64,000 nucleotides of DNA. Source: Parvibaculum sp. GTDB taxonomy: Bacteria; Pseudomonadota; Alphaproteobacteria; Parvibaculales; Parvibaculaceae. Shown in pieces: positions 54,976-64,000 of the stretch (position 1 is its first letter; the number at the start of each line of letters is the position of its first letter). Position numbers and translations under genes: made by a program. The DNA is taken from contig NZ_JAUYUS010000023.1 in NCBI RefSeq assembly GCF_030694575.1, positions 1 through 64,000 on the forward strand. Reading direction: 5' to 3'. The notes beneath the pieces were generated by a model, which made no database searches, was not told the DNA's origin, and was given only the letters and a program-made list of their open reading frames with translations.

Positions 54976-57432
54976 ATGACAGAAAAAGACGAAGGCAAGC
55001 AGGCTCCGGCCGGCGGCTCCGGCAAGGAAGGCGTACTCGTTCTTCCCGTGCTTCCGCTGCGCGACATCGTGGTCTTCCCGCATATGATCGTGCCGCTCTT
55101 TGTCGGTCGCGAGAAGTCCGTGCGCGCGCTTGAAAACGTGATGCAGGACGACAAGCAGATTTTGCTCGTCGCCCAGAAGAATGCCGCCGACGACAATCCG
55201 GCCACGGACGATATCTATGAAATCGGTGCCGTCGGTTCCGTCCTCCAGTTGCTGAAGCTGCCGGACAACACCGTGAAGGTGCTGGTCGAAGGCGTTCGGC
55301 GCGCCCGCGTGAAGCGCTACACGGGCAACGAGGAGTTCTTCGAAGCCGAAGTGGAACTCATCGACGAGACCGATGCCGACGACGAGCAGCTCGAAGGCCT
55401 GTCGCGGTCCGTCGTGTCGCAGTTCGAAGGCTATGTGAAACTCAACAAGAAGGTGCCGCCGGAAGTGCTCGGCTCAATCGGCCAGATCGAAGACCCGGCC
55501 AAGCTCGCGGACACCGTCGCCAGCCACATCAACATCAAGATTCCCGAGAAGCAGGAACTTCTCGAGATGTCTTCGGTCGCGGAGCGGCTGGAGCGCGTCT
55601 ACTCGCTCATGGAAGGCGAAATCAGCGTCCTCCAGGTCGAGAAGCGCATCCGTAGCCGCGTGAAGCGCCAGATGGAGAAGACGCAGCGCGAGTACTATCT
55701 GAACGAGCAGATGAAGGCCATTCAGAAGGAACTCGGCGACGGCGAGGACGGCAAGGACGAGATGCGCGAACTCGAAGAGCGCATCCAGAAGACCAAGCTC
55801 TCCAAGGAAGCCCACGAAAAGGCCATGGCGGAGCTGAAGAAGCTCAAGCAGATGAGCCCGATGTCGGCCGAAGCCACCGTCGTGCGCAACTATCTCGACT
55901 GGCTGCTGTCGGTTCCGTGGAAGAAGCGGAGCCGCGTGAAGAAGGATTTGCTTGGCGCGCAACAGATCCTCGACGCCGATCATTACGGCCTCGACAAGGT
56001 CAAGGAACGCATCGTCGAATATCTCGCCGTGCAGAGCCGGTCGAACAAGCTGAAGGGTCCGATCCTGTGCCTCGTCGGACCGCCCGGCGTGGGCAAGACC
56101 TCGCTCGGCAAGTCGATCGCGCGTGCGACCGGCCGCGACTTCGTGCGTATGTCGCTCGGCGGCGTTCGCGACGAGGCGGAAATCCGTGGTCACCGCCGCA
56201 CCTATATCGGCTCGATGCCCGGCAAGGTCATCCAGTCGATGAAGAAGGTGAAGCACACCAATCCGCTCTTCCTGCTCGACGAGATCGACAAGATGGGTTC
56301 GGATTTCCGCGGCGATCCGTCGTCGGCGCTTCTCGAAGTGCTCGACCCGGAGCAGAACGGCTCGTTCGCCGATCACTATCTCGAGGTCGACTATGACCTC
56401 TCCGACGTCATGTTCGTGACGACGGCGAACACGCTCAACATCCCCGAACCGCTGATGGACCGGATGGAAATCATCCGCATCGCCGGTTACACCGAGGATG
56501 AGAAGGTCGAGATCGCTCGCCGCCATCTGATCCAGAAGGCGGTCGAAGGTCACGGTCTGCGCAAGGGCGAATGGGCGATAGATGACGAGGCGCTTCGCCA
56601 GTTGATCCGCGTCTACACCCGGGAAGCCGGCGTCCGCAATCTCGAGCGCGAGCTGAACAATCTCGCCCGCAAGGCGGTGAAGGAAATCCTCACCACGCCG
56701 GGCAAGAAGTCGATCAAGCTCACGATGGAGAACATCGCGGACTATGCCGGCGTGCCGAAGTACCGCTACGGCGAAGCCGAGGGCGAGGATCAGGTCGGTA
56801 TCGTCACCGGCTTGGCATGGACGGAAGTCGGCGGCGAGTTGCTCACCATCGAAGGCGTCATGATGCCCGGCAAGGGCCGCATGACCGTCACGGGCAACCT
56901 GCGCGATGTGATGAAGGAGTCGATCTCGGCGGCGAGTTCTTTCGTCCGCTCGCGGGCGACCCGCTTCGGCATCGAGCCGCCGCTCTTCGACCGCCGGGAC
57001 ATCCACGTCCACGTGCCCGAAGGTGCGACGCCCAAGGACGGCCCGTCGGCCGGTGTGGCCATGACGGTCGCCATCGTCTCGGTGATGACTGGCATCCCCG
57101 TCCGCAAGGATGTCGCCATGACCGGCGAGATGACGCTGCGGGGCAGGGTGCTGCCCATCGGCGGCCTGAAGGAGAAGCTCCTGGCGGCTCTGCGCGGCGG
57201 CATCAAGACGGTGCTGATCCCGCAGGACAACGCCAAGGATCTGGCCGACATTCCGGACAACGTGAAAAACAGTCTGGAGATCGTGCCGGTCACGACCCTC
57301 GACGAGGCGATCAGGCATGCCCTGACCCGGACGCCGGAGCCCATCGAATGGGACGAGGAGGCATGGCTCGCGGAGCAGGCGGCGGCCGGTAAGCGGCCAT
57401 CCGACGCGCCGGAGCAGGTTATGGCGCATTAA
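54976..57432 (+). CDS. lon: ATP-dependent protease La (Lon)
   Basis: AAA+ serine protease, 818 residues. LON N-terminal domain ([26 protein letters not shown]), coiled coil ([32 protein letters not shown] region), Walker [25 protein letters not shown], and the C-terminal protease with the Ser/Lys dyad ([20 protein letters not shown]). It degrades misfolded and regulatory proteins, including CcrM and others in alphaproteobacteria. The gene is separate from clpX and followed by hupB, the usual order. Confidence 0.98.
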   Translation: MTEKDEGKQAPAGGSGKEGVLVLPVLPLRDIVVFPHMIVPLFVGREKSVRALENVMQDDKQILLVAQKNAADDNPATDDIYEIGAVGSVLQLLKLPDNTVKVLVEGVRRARVKRYTGNEEFFEAEVELIDETDADDEQLEGLSRSVVSQFEGYVKLNKKVPPEVLGSIGQIEDPAKLADTVASHINIKIPEKQELLEMSSVAERLERVYSLMEGEISVLQVEKRIRSRVKRQMEKTQREYYLNEQMKAIQKELGDGEDGKDEMRELEERIQKTKLSKEAHEKAMAELKKLKQMSPMSAEATVVRNYLDWLLSVPWKKRSRVKKDLLGAQQILDADHYGLDKVKERIVEYLAVQSRSNKLKGPILCLVGPPGVGKTSLGKSIARATGRDFVRMSLGGVRDEAEIRGHRRTYIGSMPGKVIQSMKKVKHTNPLFLLDEIDKMGSDFRGDPSSALLEVLDPEQNGSFADHYLEVDYDLSDVMFVTTANTLNIPEPLMDRMEIIRIAGYTEDEKVEIARRHLIQKAVEGHGLRKGEWAIDDEALRQLIRVYTREAGVRNLERELNNLARKAVKEILTTPGKKSIKLTMENIADYAGVPKYRYGEAEGEDQVGIVTGLAWTEVGGELLTIEGVMMPGKGRMTVTGNLRDVMKESISAASSFVRSRATRFGIEPPLFDRRDIHVHVPEGATPKDGPSAGVAMTVAIVSVMTGIPVRKDVAMTGEMTLRGRVLPIGGLKEKLLAALRGGIKTVLIPQDNAKDLADIPDNVKNSLEIVPVTTLDEAIRHALTRTPEPIEWDEEAWLAEQAAAGKRPSDAPEQVMAH

Positions 57433-57461
57433 AACCGCCTTTTTGGACGGAAAATGCAGAA

Positions 57462-57487
57462 ACGGGAGCCATTGGCTCCCGTTTTTT
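57462..57487 (+). terminator. Rho-independent terminator of lon
   Basis: A 9-bp stem ACGGGAGCC (57462-57470) / GGCTCCCGT (57474-57482) with a 3-base loop is followed by TTTTTTG. Confidence 0.93.
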
Positions 57488-57533
57488 GCATGTGCGAAAC
57501 GTCAATTTTCCGCAGAAATCCTTTGTTTTTGCT

Positions 57534-57563
57534 TTGACCCCCTTCTTGGCGGGCAGGTAGACT
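57534..57563 (+). promoter_or_regulatory. Promoter of hupB
   Basis: TTGACC (57534-57539), 18 bp, TAGACT (57558-57563), preceded by a T-rich stretch (CTTTGTTTTTGC), which could act as an UP element for this highly expressed gene. It lies about 57 bp before the start codon. Confidence 0.6.
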
Positions 57564-57619
57564 CCAAGGCCTTAGGGGAATCCTCTCGATTCCCGTAATC
57601 GCATCTAGAGGGGCCTCAC

Positions 57620-57895
57620 GTGAACAAGAACGATCTAATTGCAGAAGTGGCGGACCGGAGCGGTCTATCGAAGGCCGATGCGACGAAAGCCGTCGACTAT
57701 GTGTTCGACATCATCACGGACTCGCTGAAAAAGGGCGAAGAGGTCCGGCTCGTGGGCTTCGGCACATTCAACGTGTCGAACCGCGCCGCCACAGAGGGCC
57801 GCAACCCGCGTACCGGCGAGACCATCCAGATTCCCGCCTCCAAGCAGCCCAAGTTCAAGGCTGGCAAAGGCCTGAAGGACGCTGTGAACAGCTGA
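57620..57895 (+). CDS. hupB: DNA-binding protein HU
   Basis: Histone-like HU, 91 residues. MNKNDLIAEVADRSGLSKADATKAV is the helical dimer part; GFGTFNVSNRAATEGRNPRTGETI contains the beta-arm that enters the minor groove, with the conserved RNPRTG. It compacts DNA. A strong terminator follows immediately. Confidence 0.97.
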   Translation: MNKNDLIAEVADRSGLSKADATKAVDYVFDIITDSLKKGEEVRLVGFGTFNVSNRAATEGRNPRTGETIQIPASKQPKFKAGKGLKDAVNS

Positions 57896-57915
57896 TCCGC
57901 GCCGGATTTTTCTGA

Positions 57916-57952
57916 AGGGCCGGCCGCCGGAAAGGTGAGCCGGCCTTTTTCT
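57916..57952 (+). terminator. Rho-independent terminator of hupB
   Basis: GGCCGGC (57918-57924) / GCCGGCC (57939-57945) is followed by TTTTTCTTT. The convergent MFS gene ends 15 bp beyond. Confidence 0.88.
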
Positions 57953-57966
57953 TTGCGGAAACCGCC

Positions 57967-59250
57967 TCAGCGGGCCGCCTCGTTCTCGGCCTCGCTCGCC
58001 TCTTCGGCCGGCGGCTCGTCGGATGCCCGTGGGTCGAGTTCGGTCGGCAGCGGCTGCACCTGCGGAAAGGGCACAGCCACGAAATCGCTCCGCTGCTCCC
58101 CCGTCAGCGCGGGAGCCGAGGCGATACGGTAGGCGGTATAGGCCGCGAAGAGCAGGTGCACCGCCGCCGTCACCACGAAAATGGACGCGATGCCGAAGGT
58201 GGAGACGCCGATCGAGGCCGCCGTCGGACCGATGATCGAACCGACGGAAAAGACGATGAGCAGCCCGCCCGAAATGGCGACGAAGCTCTCGCTCTGCCCG
58301 TGATCGTTCATGTGAGCCACACAGACCGAATAGAGCGTGAGGCCGAACACGCCGAACAGGAAGCCCGCCAGCATCACCGCCGTCACGCTGCCGCTCCCGC
58401 CGGCCAGCACCAGCGCAATTTCACCGAGCGCCGCGCCGATGCTGACGACCACGATCACGCGCCGCCGGTCCATACGGTCCGACAGCCGTCCGATTGGCCA
58501 TTGCGCCGCCGCGCCGCCGATAATGGCCGCCGCCATGAAGAGCGAAATCCCGCCCGTGTCGAGGCCGCTCTCGCTCGCATAGAGCGGTGCCAGCGTCCAG
58601 AAGGGGGCATTGGTGACACCGACGATGAAGGACCCCGCCAGGCCCACCGGCGACAGCGCATAGAGCTTCCATATGTCGATGCGCGTGCTCTGGATCGGCA
58701 TCGGCTGCACCGAGGTTGTAAGGGCGATGGGCACCAAGGCCAGCGATGTCAGGATCGAGCAGACGGCGAAGAGGGCAAAGCCGCCCGGGTCTGCCGCATT
58801 GAGCATGAACTGCCCGACCGTCAGCGCCGACAGGTTCACGATCACATAGGTAGAGAAGAACCGGCCGCGCGTCTCATTGGTCGACTGTTCGTTCAACCAG
58901 CTCTCGATCACCATGTAGAGCCCCGCGAAGCAGAAGCCCGTCAGGATGCGCATGAGGCCCCAGATGAAGGGATCGGACGAGAGCGCGTGAATGAGCGGCG
59001 CGGCGGAGGCGAGTCCGCAGAAGGTCGCGAAGCTTCTGATATGGCCCGCCCGCTGCACCACATGCGGCGTCGCGAGGCAGCCGACCAGGAAACCGGCGAA
59101 ATAGACGCTGCCGATCACGCCGACCGTGGTCGTGGCGAAACCGTCGAGACCGGCGCGAATCGGAATGAGCGTGCCCAGCAGGCCGTTGCCCACGAGCAGA
59201 ATCGCCGTCGCCAGCAGCAGGGAAAAAACGGGTGCAAGGGTGCGGGGCAA
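57967..59250 (-). CDS. MFS transporter (YcaD/YfkF-like)
   Basis: A 427-residue major facilitator with 12 predicted membrane helices. GLDGFATTTVGVIGSVYFAGFLVGCLATPHVV covers the first loop motif, and WPIGRLSDRMDRRRVIV is the canonical loop 6-7 MFS motif A copy (G-x-x-S-D-R). Substrate unknown; the closest type in my recall is YcaD-like. A hydrophilic, Pro/Glu-rich C-terminus of about 45 residues follows. Only a TTG (59250) fits as start. Confidence 0.85.
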   Translation of the reverse strand: MPRTLAPVFSLLLATAILLVGNGLLGTLIPIRAGLDGFATTTVGVIGSVYFAGFLVGCLATPHVVQRAGHIRSFATFCGLASAAPLIHALSSDPFIWGLMRILTGFCFAGLYMVIESWLNEQSTNETRGRFFSTYVIVNLSALTVGQFMLNAADPGGFALFAVCSILTSLALVPIALTTSVQPMPIQSTRIDIWKLYALSPVGLAGSFIVGVTNAPFWTLAPLYASESGLDTGGISLFMAAAIIGGAAAQWPIGRLSDRMDRRRVIVVVSIGAALGEIALVLAGGSGSVTAVMLAGFLFGVFGLTLYSVCVAHMNDHGQSESFVAISGGLLIVFSVGSIIGPTAASIGVSTFGIASIFVVTAAVHLLFAAYTAYRIASAPALTGEQRSDFVAVPFPQVQPLPTELDPRASDEPPAEEASEAENEAAR

Positions 59251-59397
59251 CGAAACACCCGATCATCGTGAGAGCTTGAGGTAGTACCCAAGATCGCGGG
59301 TTTGAGAAGGGATTGCAATGGCCCGATTTGGGTTCCGATTGCAATCGCGAGGCCCATCCGATAGGAGTTTCGCCGGATTGAACGCTGAATATGCAGC

Positions 59398-59473
59398 GGG
59401 CGGTTAGCTCAGTTGGTAGAGCATCTCGTTTACACCGAGAGGGTCGGCGGTTCGAGCCCGTCACCGCCCACCA
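59398..59473 (+). tRNA. tRNA-Val (anticodon TAC)
   Basis: A complete 76-nt tRNA with acceptor arms GGGCGGT/ACCGCCC, D arm TAGCTCAGTTGGTAGAGC, anticodon stem TCTCG/CGAGA with loop TTTACAC (TAC, reads GUA), T arm GGTTCGAGCCC and encoded CCA. Confidence 0.97.
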
Positions 59474-59578
59474 GATATACAATCCCTCGCGCTGCTCCGC
59501 CTGCAGCGATGCGCCTTGACAGCGCGGGTACCTTGGCTTACGAGACGCCCACCTTTCAGGCGGTTTCACCGTCGGCAA

Positions 59579-59655
<77 letters not shown>

Positions 59656-59786
59656 TCGTTTCCATATCACCGGGTCCGGCAATGGTCATGCACCCGCTCT
59701 GCGGGCCATGGCGCACGTCGTGTGGGGAGCGGCGCAAGGGCAGATAAAACAACGGCTTTTTGCTTCGGCAAATCGTTAGCCGCCCT

Positions 59787-59814
59787 TTGATTCTGCAATT
59801 GCGAGGGCTATACT
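59787..59814 (+). promoter_or_regulatory. Promoter of the nuo operon
   Basis: TTGATT (59787-59792), 16 bp, TATACT (59809-59814) form a good sigma-70 promoter about 120 bp before nuoA. Confidence 0.6.
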
Positions 59815-59933
59815 GCGCGCCGAATTGGGCGGTCGGTTATGGATGATTTCTCGTCCGGTCCGCGTGCTCGCGCGGACAATTAGGCAGCCCCGGCCGGTGC
59901 GTCACGCATCGGTACCTTGTGAGGACAATTCGG

Positions 59934-60299
59934 ATGGAAGACCTGCTGCTCGAGTACCTGCCCATACTGATCTTTATGGGCCTGTCGCTCGTGGTGGGCC
60001 TTGCTCTGCTGATCGCGCCCTTCGTGATCGCGCCGAGCAAACCCGATCCCGAAAAGCTCGCCGCCTACGAATGCGGTTTCGATGCCTTCGACGATGCGCG
60101 CATGAAGTTCGACGTGAAATATTATCTCGTCGCCATTCTCTTCATCATCTTCGACCTCGAAGTCGCGTTCCTCTTTCCCTGGGCGGTCTCGCTCGGCGAT
60201 GTCGGCGTCTTCGGTTTCTGGTCGATGATCGTCTTCCTCGGCGTGCTGACGATCGGTTTCACCTATGAGTGGCGGAAGGGTGCCCTGGAATGGGAGTGA
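59934..60299 (+). CDS. nuoA: NADH-quinone oxidoreductase subunit A
   Basis: Complex I membrane subunit, 121 residues, three membrane helices. [44 protein letters not shown] is the family hallmark region (YECG, FDLE). It overlaps nuoB by 10 bp. Confidence 0.96.
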   Translation: MEDLLLEYLPILIFMGLSLVVGLALLIAPFVIAPSKPDPEKLAAYECGFDAFDDARMKFDVKYYLVAILFIIFDLEVAFLFPWAVSLGDVGVFGFWSMIVFLGVLTIGFTYEWRKGALEWE

Positions 60300-60865
60300 C
60301 GAACCCCGACAAGATAATCTCGAACACGCCCGGCGTGGTCGATCCGGCAACATCCGTTCCCGGCTGGCAGGACGACGCCTTCTTCCGTCAGGCGACCGAT
60401 CAGCTTGCCGACAAGGGATTCGTGCTGACCACGGTCGACGATCTCATCAACTGGTCGCGCACCGGTTCGCTGATGTGGATGACCTTCGGTCTCGCCTGTT
60501 GCGCGGTCGAGATGATGCAGACCTCGATGCCGCGCTACGACGCCGAACGCTTCGGTGTCGCGCCCCGCGCCAGCCCGCGGCAGTCCGACGTGATGATCGT
60601 CGCTGGCACGCTGACCAACAAGATGGCGCCGGCGCTCCGCAAGGTCTATGACCAGATGCCCGAACCGCGCTATGTGATCTCCATGGGGTCCTGCGCGAAT
60701 GGCGGCGGCTATTATCACTATTCCTATTCCGTGGTGCGTGGCTGCGACCGGATCGTTCCGGTCGACATCTATGTGCCCGGATGTCCCCCCACCGCCGAGG
60801 CCCTGCTTTACGGCATCCTCGCGCTCCAGAAGAAGATCCGTCGGACGGGTACGCTCGACCGCTGA
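60290..60865 (+). CDS. nuoB: NADH-quinone oxidoreductase subunit B
   Basis: Carries Fe-S cluster N2, the last in the chain, 191 residues. Cluster ligands are in [11 protein letters not shown] (the tandem CC), [10 protein letters not shown] and [14 protein letters not shown] 60290 overlaps the end of nuoA. Confidence 0.96.
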   Translation: MGVTNPDKIISNTPGVVDPATSVPGWQDDAFFRQATDQLADKGFVLTTVDDLINWSRTGSLMWMTFGLACCAVEMMQTSMPRYDAERFGVAPRASPRQSDVMIVAGTLTNKMAPALRKVYDQMPEPRYVISMGSCANGGGYYHYSYSVVRGCDRIVPVDIYVPGCPPTAEALLYGILALQKKIRRTGTLDR

Positions 60866-60934
60866 TTTCAATGACAGGGGCGGGTAGCTTCCGGTAGGGA
60901 AGCGCGCGCCGCTCCGAGTTTCGAGACCGCATCG

Positions 60935-61537
60935 ATGGACGAAAGTCTTACAGAACTGGGCGAACACATTCTCGGCACGCTCGAAGAGTCCGTGCTGGGA
61001 TTTCACGTCGCCTTCGGTGAACTCAATGTGCTGGCGCAGGCGCAGTCGATCGCACGGGTCCTGAAATTCCTGCGCGACGATCCGGCCTGCCATTTCGGAA
61101 CGCTGCTGGACATCACCGCCGTCGACTATCCGCAGCGCCCGTCGCGCTTCGATGTCGTCTACCACCTTCTCTCGATGCATCAGAACCAGCGCATCCGCGT
61201 TACCGTCCGCACCGACGAGGAGACGGCGGTGCCGAGCGTGGTGACGATCTATCCGTCCGCCAACTGGTACGAGCGCGAAACCTTCGACATGTACGGCGTG
61301 CTCTTCTCCGACCATCCGGACCTGCGCCGCATCCTCACCGATTACGGCTTCAACGGTTATCCGCTCCGCAAGGATTTCCCGCTTACCGGTTACGTCGAAG
61401 TGCGCTACGACGACGACGAGAAGCGTGTGGTCTACGAGCCTGTACGGCTGGTGCAGGAATTTCGCAGCTTCGATTTCATGAGCCCGTGGGAAGGTGCCGA
61501 ATACCTCCTGCCGGGCGACGAGAAGGCGGAGCACTAG
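60935..61537 (+). CDS. nuoC: NADH-quinone oxidoreductase subunit C
   Basis: Peripheral-arm subunit, 200 residues. [43 protein letters not shown] is the defining segment. It is separate from nuoD, as in most alphaproteobacteria (E. coli fuses them). Confidence 0.96.
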   Translation: MDESLTELGEHILGTLEESVLGFHVAFGELNVLAQAQSIARVLKFLRDDPACHFGTLLDITAVDYPQRPSRFDVVYHLLSMHQNQRIRVTVRTDEETAVPSVVTIYPSANWYERETFDMYGVLFSDHPDLRRILTDYGFNGYPLRKDFPLTGYVEVRYDDDEKRVVYEPVRLVQEFRSFDFMSPWEGAEYLLPGDEKAEH

Positions 61538-61540
61538 ATC

Positions 61541-62719
61541 ATGGCCGAGCAGGAACTCCGCAACTATCACCTCAACTTCGGCCCGCAGCATCCCGCCGCT
61601 CATGGCGTGCTGCGCCTCGTTCTTGAACTTGACGGTGAAGTCGTCGAGCGCGTCGATCCGCATATCGGCCTGCTTCATCGCGGCACGGAAAAGCTGATCG
61701 AGTACAAGACCTACCTTCAGGCGACCCCCTATTTCGACCGCCTCGACTACGTTGCGCCGATGAACCAGGAGCACGCCTTCGTGCTCGCCGCCGAAAAGCT
61801 GCTCGGCCTCGAAGTGCCGCGCCGCGGCCAGTTCATCCGCGTCCTCTATTCCGAGATCGGCCGCATCCTCGCGCATCTGCTCAACGTCACGACGCAGGCG
61901 ATGGACGTCGGCGCCCTCACGCCGCCGCTCTGGGGCTTCGAGGAACGCGAAAAGCTGATGATCTTCTATGAGCGCGCATCCGGCGCCCGCATGCACGCCA
62001 ACTATTTCCGCACCGGCGGCGTCCATCGCGACCTGCCGCCGCAGCTGCTGGAAGACATCTACAATTTCTGCGATCCCTGCTCGCAGGTACTGGACGATCT
62101 CGAAGGTCTCATCACCGACAACCGCATCTTCAAGCAGCGCAACGTCGACATCGGCATCGTCTCGCAGGAAGAAGCACTCGAATGGGGCTTCTCCGGCGTC
62201 ATGGTGCGCGGCTCCGGCATGGCATGGGACCTGCGCCGTGCGCAGCCCTACGAAGTTTATTCCGAGCTCGATTTCGACATTCCCGTGGGCAAGAACGGCG
62301 ACTGCTACGATCGCTATCTCTGCCGCATGGAAGAGATGCGTCAATCGCTGCGCATCATGAAGCAATGCATCGAAATGATGCCCGGCGGCCCGGTGCATGT
62401 GACGGACGGCAAGATCGTGCCGCCCTCGCGGGCCGAGATGAAGCGCTCGATGGAAGCGCTCATCCATCACTTCAAGCTTTATACCGAGGGCTACCACGTG
62501 CCCGCCGGAGAGGTTTACGCGGCCGTCGAGGCGCCCAAGGGCGAGTTCGGCGTCTACCTCGTCTCCGATGGCGGCAACAAACCCTACAAGTGCAAGATCC
62601 GCGCGCCGGGTTACGCGCATCTCCAGGCCATGGACCATCTCTGCAAGGGGCACATGCTGGCGGACGTGTCGGCCATTCTCGGTTCTATCGATATCGTTTT
62701 CGGAGAGGTGGACCGGTGA
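61541..62719 (+). CDS. nuoD: NADH-quinone oxidoreductase subunit D
   Basis: Quinone-site subunit, 392 residues. [14 protein letters not shown] near the start and [11 protein letters not shown] define the quinone pocket His/Tyr region; the C-terminus has [18 protein letters not shown]. It starts three bases after nuoC stops. Confidence 0.97.
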   Translation: MAEQELRNYHLNFGPQHPAAHGVLRLVLELDGEVVERVDPHIGLLHRGTEKLIEYKTYLQATPYFDRLDYVAPMNQEHAFVLAAEKLLGLEVPRRGQFIRVLYSEIGRILAHLLNVTTQAMDVGALTPPLWGFEEREKLMIFYERASGARMHANYFRTGGVHRDLPPQLLEDIYNFCDPCSQVLDDLEGLITDNRIFKQRNVDIGIVSQEEALEWGFSGVMVRGSGMAWDLRRAQPYEVYSELDFDIPVGKNGDCYDRYLCRMEEMRQSLRIMKQCIEMMPGGPVHVTDGKIVPPSRAEMKRSMEALIHHFKLYTEGYHVPAGEVYAAVEAPKGEFGVYLVSDGGNKPYKCKIRAPGYAHLQAMDHLCKGHMLADVSAILGSIDIVFGEVDR

Positions 62720-63342
62720 GCGTACGGCGACTGGATCCCAATCAACCCGCGAGCTTCGCCTTCACGGCGGAGAACGTCGAGTGGGCGAAGCAGCAGATTG
62801 CGAAATATCCGGAAGGCAAACAGGCCTCCGCGGTCATTCCGCTTTTGTGGCGCGCGCAGGAGCAGCATGACGGCTGGCTGCCCGAGCCGGCGATCCGCTA
62901 TGTCGCGGACATGCTCGGCATGGAATATATCCGCGCCATCGAGGTCGCGACCTTCTACACCATGTTCAACCTCTCGCCGGTCGGCGAACATTACGTGCAG
63001 CTTTGCGGCACCACGCCGTGCTGGCTCCGTGGCGCCGACGAACTGAAGGAAGTCTGCCGCAAGCATATCGGCCCCGAAGGCACGGTCAGCGCGGACGGCA
63101 AGTTCTCCTGGCTCGAAGTTGAATGTCTCGGCGCCTGCGTCAACGCGCCGATGGTGCAGATCAATGCCGACTTTTTCGAGGACCTCGACGCGGCGTCGTT
63201 CGAGCGCGTCCTCGCCGATCTCCGTTCCGGCAAGGAAGTGAAACCGGGACCGCAAAACGAACGTCACGCGTCCGAGCCCGCGGGCGGGCTCACCAGCCTC
63301 ACAAACGTGGGCCAGGAAACCGGGACGGGCGGGGGCAACTGA
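62716..63342 (+). CDS. nuoE: NADH-quinone oxidoreductase subunit E
   Basis: 24-kDa [2Fe-2S] (N1a) thioredoxin-fold subunit, 208 residues. Ligands: [11 protein letters not shown] (C-x4-C) and [11 protein letters not shown] (C-x3-C). GTG 62716 overlaps the nuoD stop. A C-terminal tail of about 35 residues ([19 protein letters not shown]) follows the domain, as in many alphaproteobacteria. Confidence 0.95.
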   Translation: MSVRRLDPNQPASFAFTAENVEWAKQQIAKYPEGKQASAVIPLLWRAQEQHDGWLPEPAIRYVADMLGMEYIRAIEVATFYTMFNLSPVGEHYVQLCGTTPCWLRGADELKEVCRKHIGPEGTVSADGKFSWLEVECLGACVNAPMVQINADFFEDLDAASFERVLADLRSGKEVKPGPQNERHASEPAGGLTSLTNVGQETGTGGGN

Positions 63343-64000
63343 TGCTTGAAGACAAAGACCGCATTTTCACCAATCTCTACGGGCTCCAGGACTGGCGCCT
63401 GCAGGCGGCGCGCGGCCGTGGCGATTGGGACGGCACGGCGGACATCATCGCGAAGGGACGCGACTGGATTCTCGACGAGATGAAGAAGTCGGGCCTGCGC
63501 GGGCGCGGCGGCGCCGGTTTCCCGACCGGCTTGAAATGGTCCTTCATGCCGAAGGAGTCGGACGGCCGCCCGCATTATCTCGTGGTCAACGCCGACGAGT
63601 CCGAGCCCGGTACCTGCAAGGACCGCGACATTCTCCGCCACGATCCGCAGAAGCTCATCGAAGGCTGCCTCATCGCCAGCTTCGCGATGGGCGCGCACGC
63701 CTGCTACATCTATGTGCGCGGCGAATTCATCCGCGAGCGCGAGCAGTTGCAGGCCGCCGTCGACGAAGCCTATGAAGCCGGCCTTATCGGCAAGAACGCC
63801 GCCGGTTCCGGCTGGGACTTCGACCTCTACGTCCATCACGGCGCCGGTGCTTATATTTGCGGCGAGGAGACGGCCCTCCTCGAAAGCCTCGAAGGCAAGA
63901 AGGGCATGCCGCGCCTGAAGCCGCCGTTCCCGGCGAATGTCGGTCTCTATGGCGCCCCGACCACCGTCAACAACGTCGAGTCGATCGCGGTTGCGCCGAC
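63342..64000 (+). CDS. nuoF: NADH-quinone oxidoreductase subunit F (5' part)
   Basis: NADH- and FMN-binding subunit, cut by the window end after 219 codons. [16 protein letters not shown] is the NADH-binding glycine loop and [15 protein letters not shown] and [19 protein letters not shown] the FMN site. ATG 63342 shares one base with the nuoE stop (TGATG). The C-terminal N3 cluster ligands lie beyond the window. Confidence 0.96.
   Translation, partial: MLEDKDRIFTNLYGLQDWRLQAARGRGDWDGTADIIAKGRDWILDEMKKSGLRGRGGAGFPTGLKWSFMPKESDGRPHYLVVNADESEPGTCKDRDILRHDPQKLIEGCLIASFAMGAHACYIYVRGEFIREREQLQAAVDEAYEAGLIGKNAAGSGWDFDLYVHHGAGAYICGEETALLESLEGKKGMPRLKPPFPANVGLYGAPTTVNNVESIAVAP

Noticed and set aside
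60263..62653. A 796-codon minus-strand frame across nuoA-nuoD
   Set aside because: It lies fully antisense to conserved complex I genes.

Overview
The window is about 64 kb of high-GC (roughly 60-65%), gene-dense chromosome. The SUF cluster led by an IscR-type regulator, the clpP-clpX-lon-hupB run, the bactofilin/M23 pair, glnB-glnA and a nuoABCDEF operon all point to an alphaproteobacterium. Codon style, gene content and the abundance of 'GTCACCCCGGCG..' palindromic repeats suggest a Parvibaculum-like member of the Hyphomicrobiales; that genus name is an inference, not a search result. I see no prophage, IS element, CRISPR array or rRNA. This is mainly core chromosome, with accessory interest in a few short neighbourhoods.

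Layout. 1-4.4 kb: prfB with a programmed +1 frameshift, then a BaiN-like flavoprotein gene flanked on both sides by mosaics of the same short palindromic repeats, then a lone DUF3883 gene. 4.4-15.5 kb: bactofilin overlapping an M23 peptidase, a DUF455 ferritin-like gene, bcp, a giant AsmA/YhdP-like protein, an orphan diiron protein, tyrS and anmK (divergent). 15.4-24.1 kb: an alpha/beta hydrolase, then iscR, an IscS/NifS-type cysteine desulfurase, sufBCDS, a sufT-like gene, sufA and a TfoX-like gene in one tightly packed operon for Fe-S cluster assembly. 24-30 kb: two PaaG-like enoyl-CoA hydratases, a GGDEF protein, a coniferyl-aldehyde-type dehydrogenase and a DEAD-box helicase. 30.5-38 kb: parE, an overlapping YqcI/YcgG (GntA-like) plus DUF1989 pair, an OYE-family reductase, a DASS transporter and a NadR-like ATPase.

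38-50 kb: glnA and glnB (with a sigma-54-type promoter), an aminotransferase plus esterase, a lipoprotein, a structured intergenic RNA with 6S-RNA-like features, a thiolase-like protein, a PagL-like lipid A deacylase, Nnr, tRNA-Leu and a trigger factor with an unusual His/Asp-rich and Lys/Ala/Pro-rich tail. 50-58 kb: an ornithine decarboxylase behind a structured leader with an Arg-rich 38-codon upstream ORF, a GNAT gene, then clpP, clpX, lon and hupB. 58-64 kb: an MFS transporter, tRNA-Val, tRNA-Asp and the start of the complex I operon (nuoA to a truncated nuoF).

The most novel-looking signals are (i) the YqcI/YcgG-DUF1989 operon, both of whose families have been linked elsewhere to guanidino-compound chemistry, (ii) the leader peptide before the ornithine decarboxylase, (iii) the 6S-like RNA and (iv) the orphan diiron protein.
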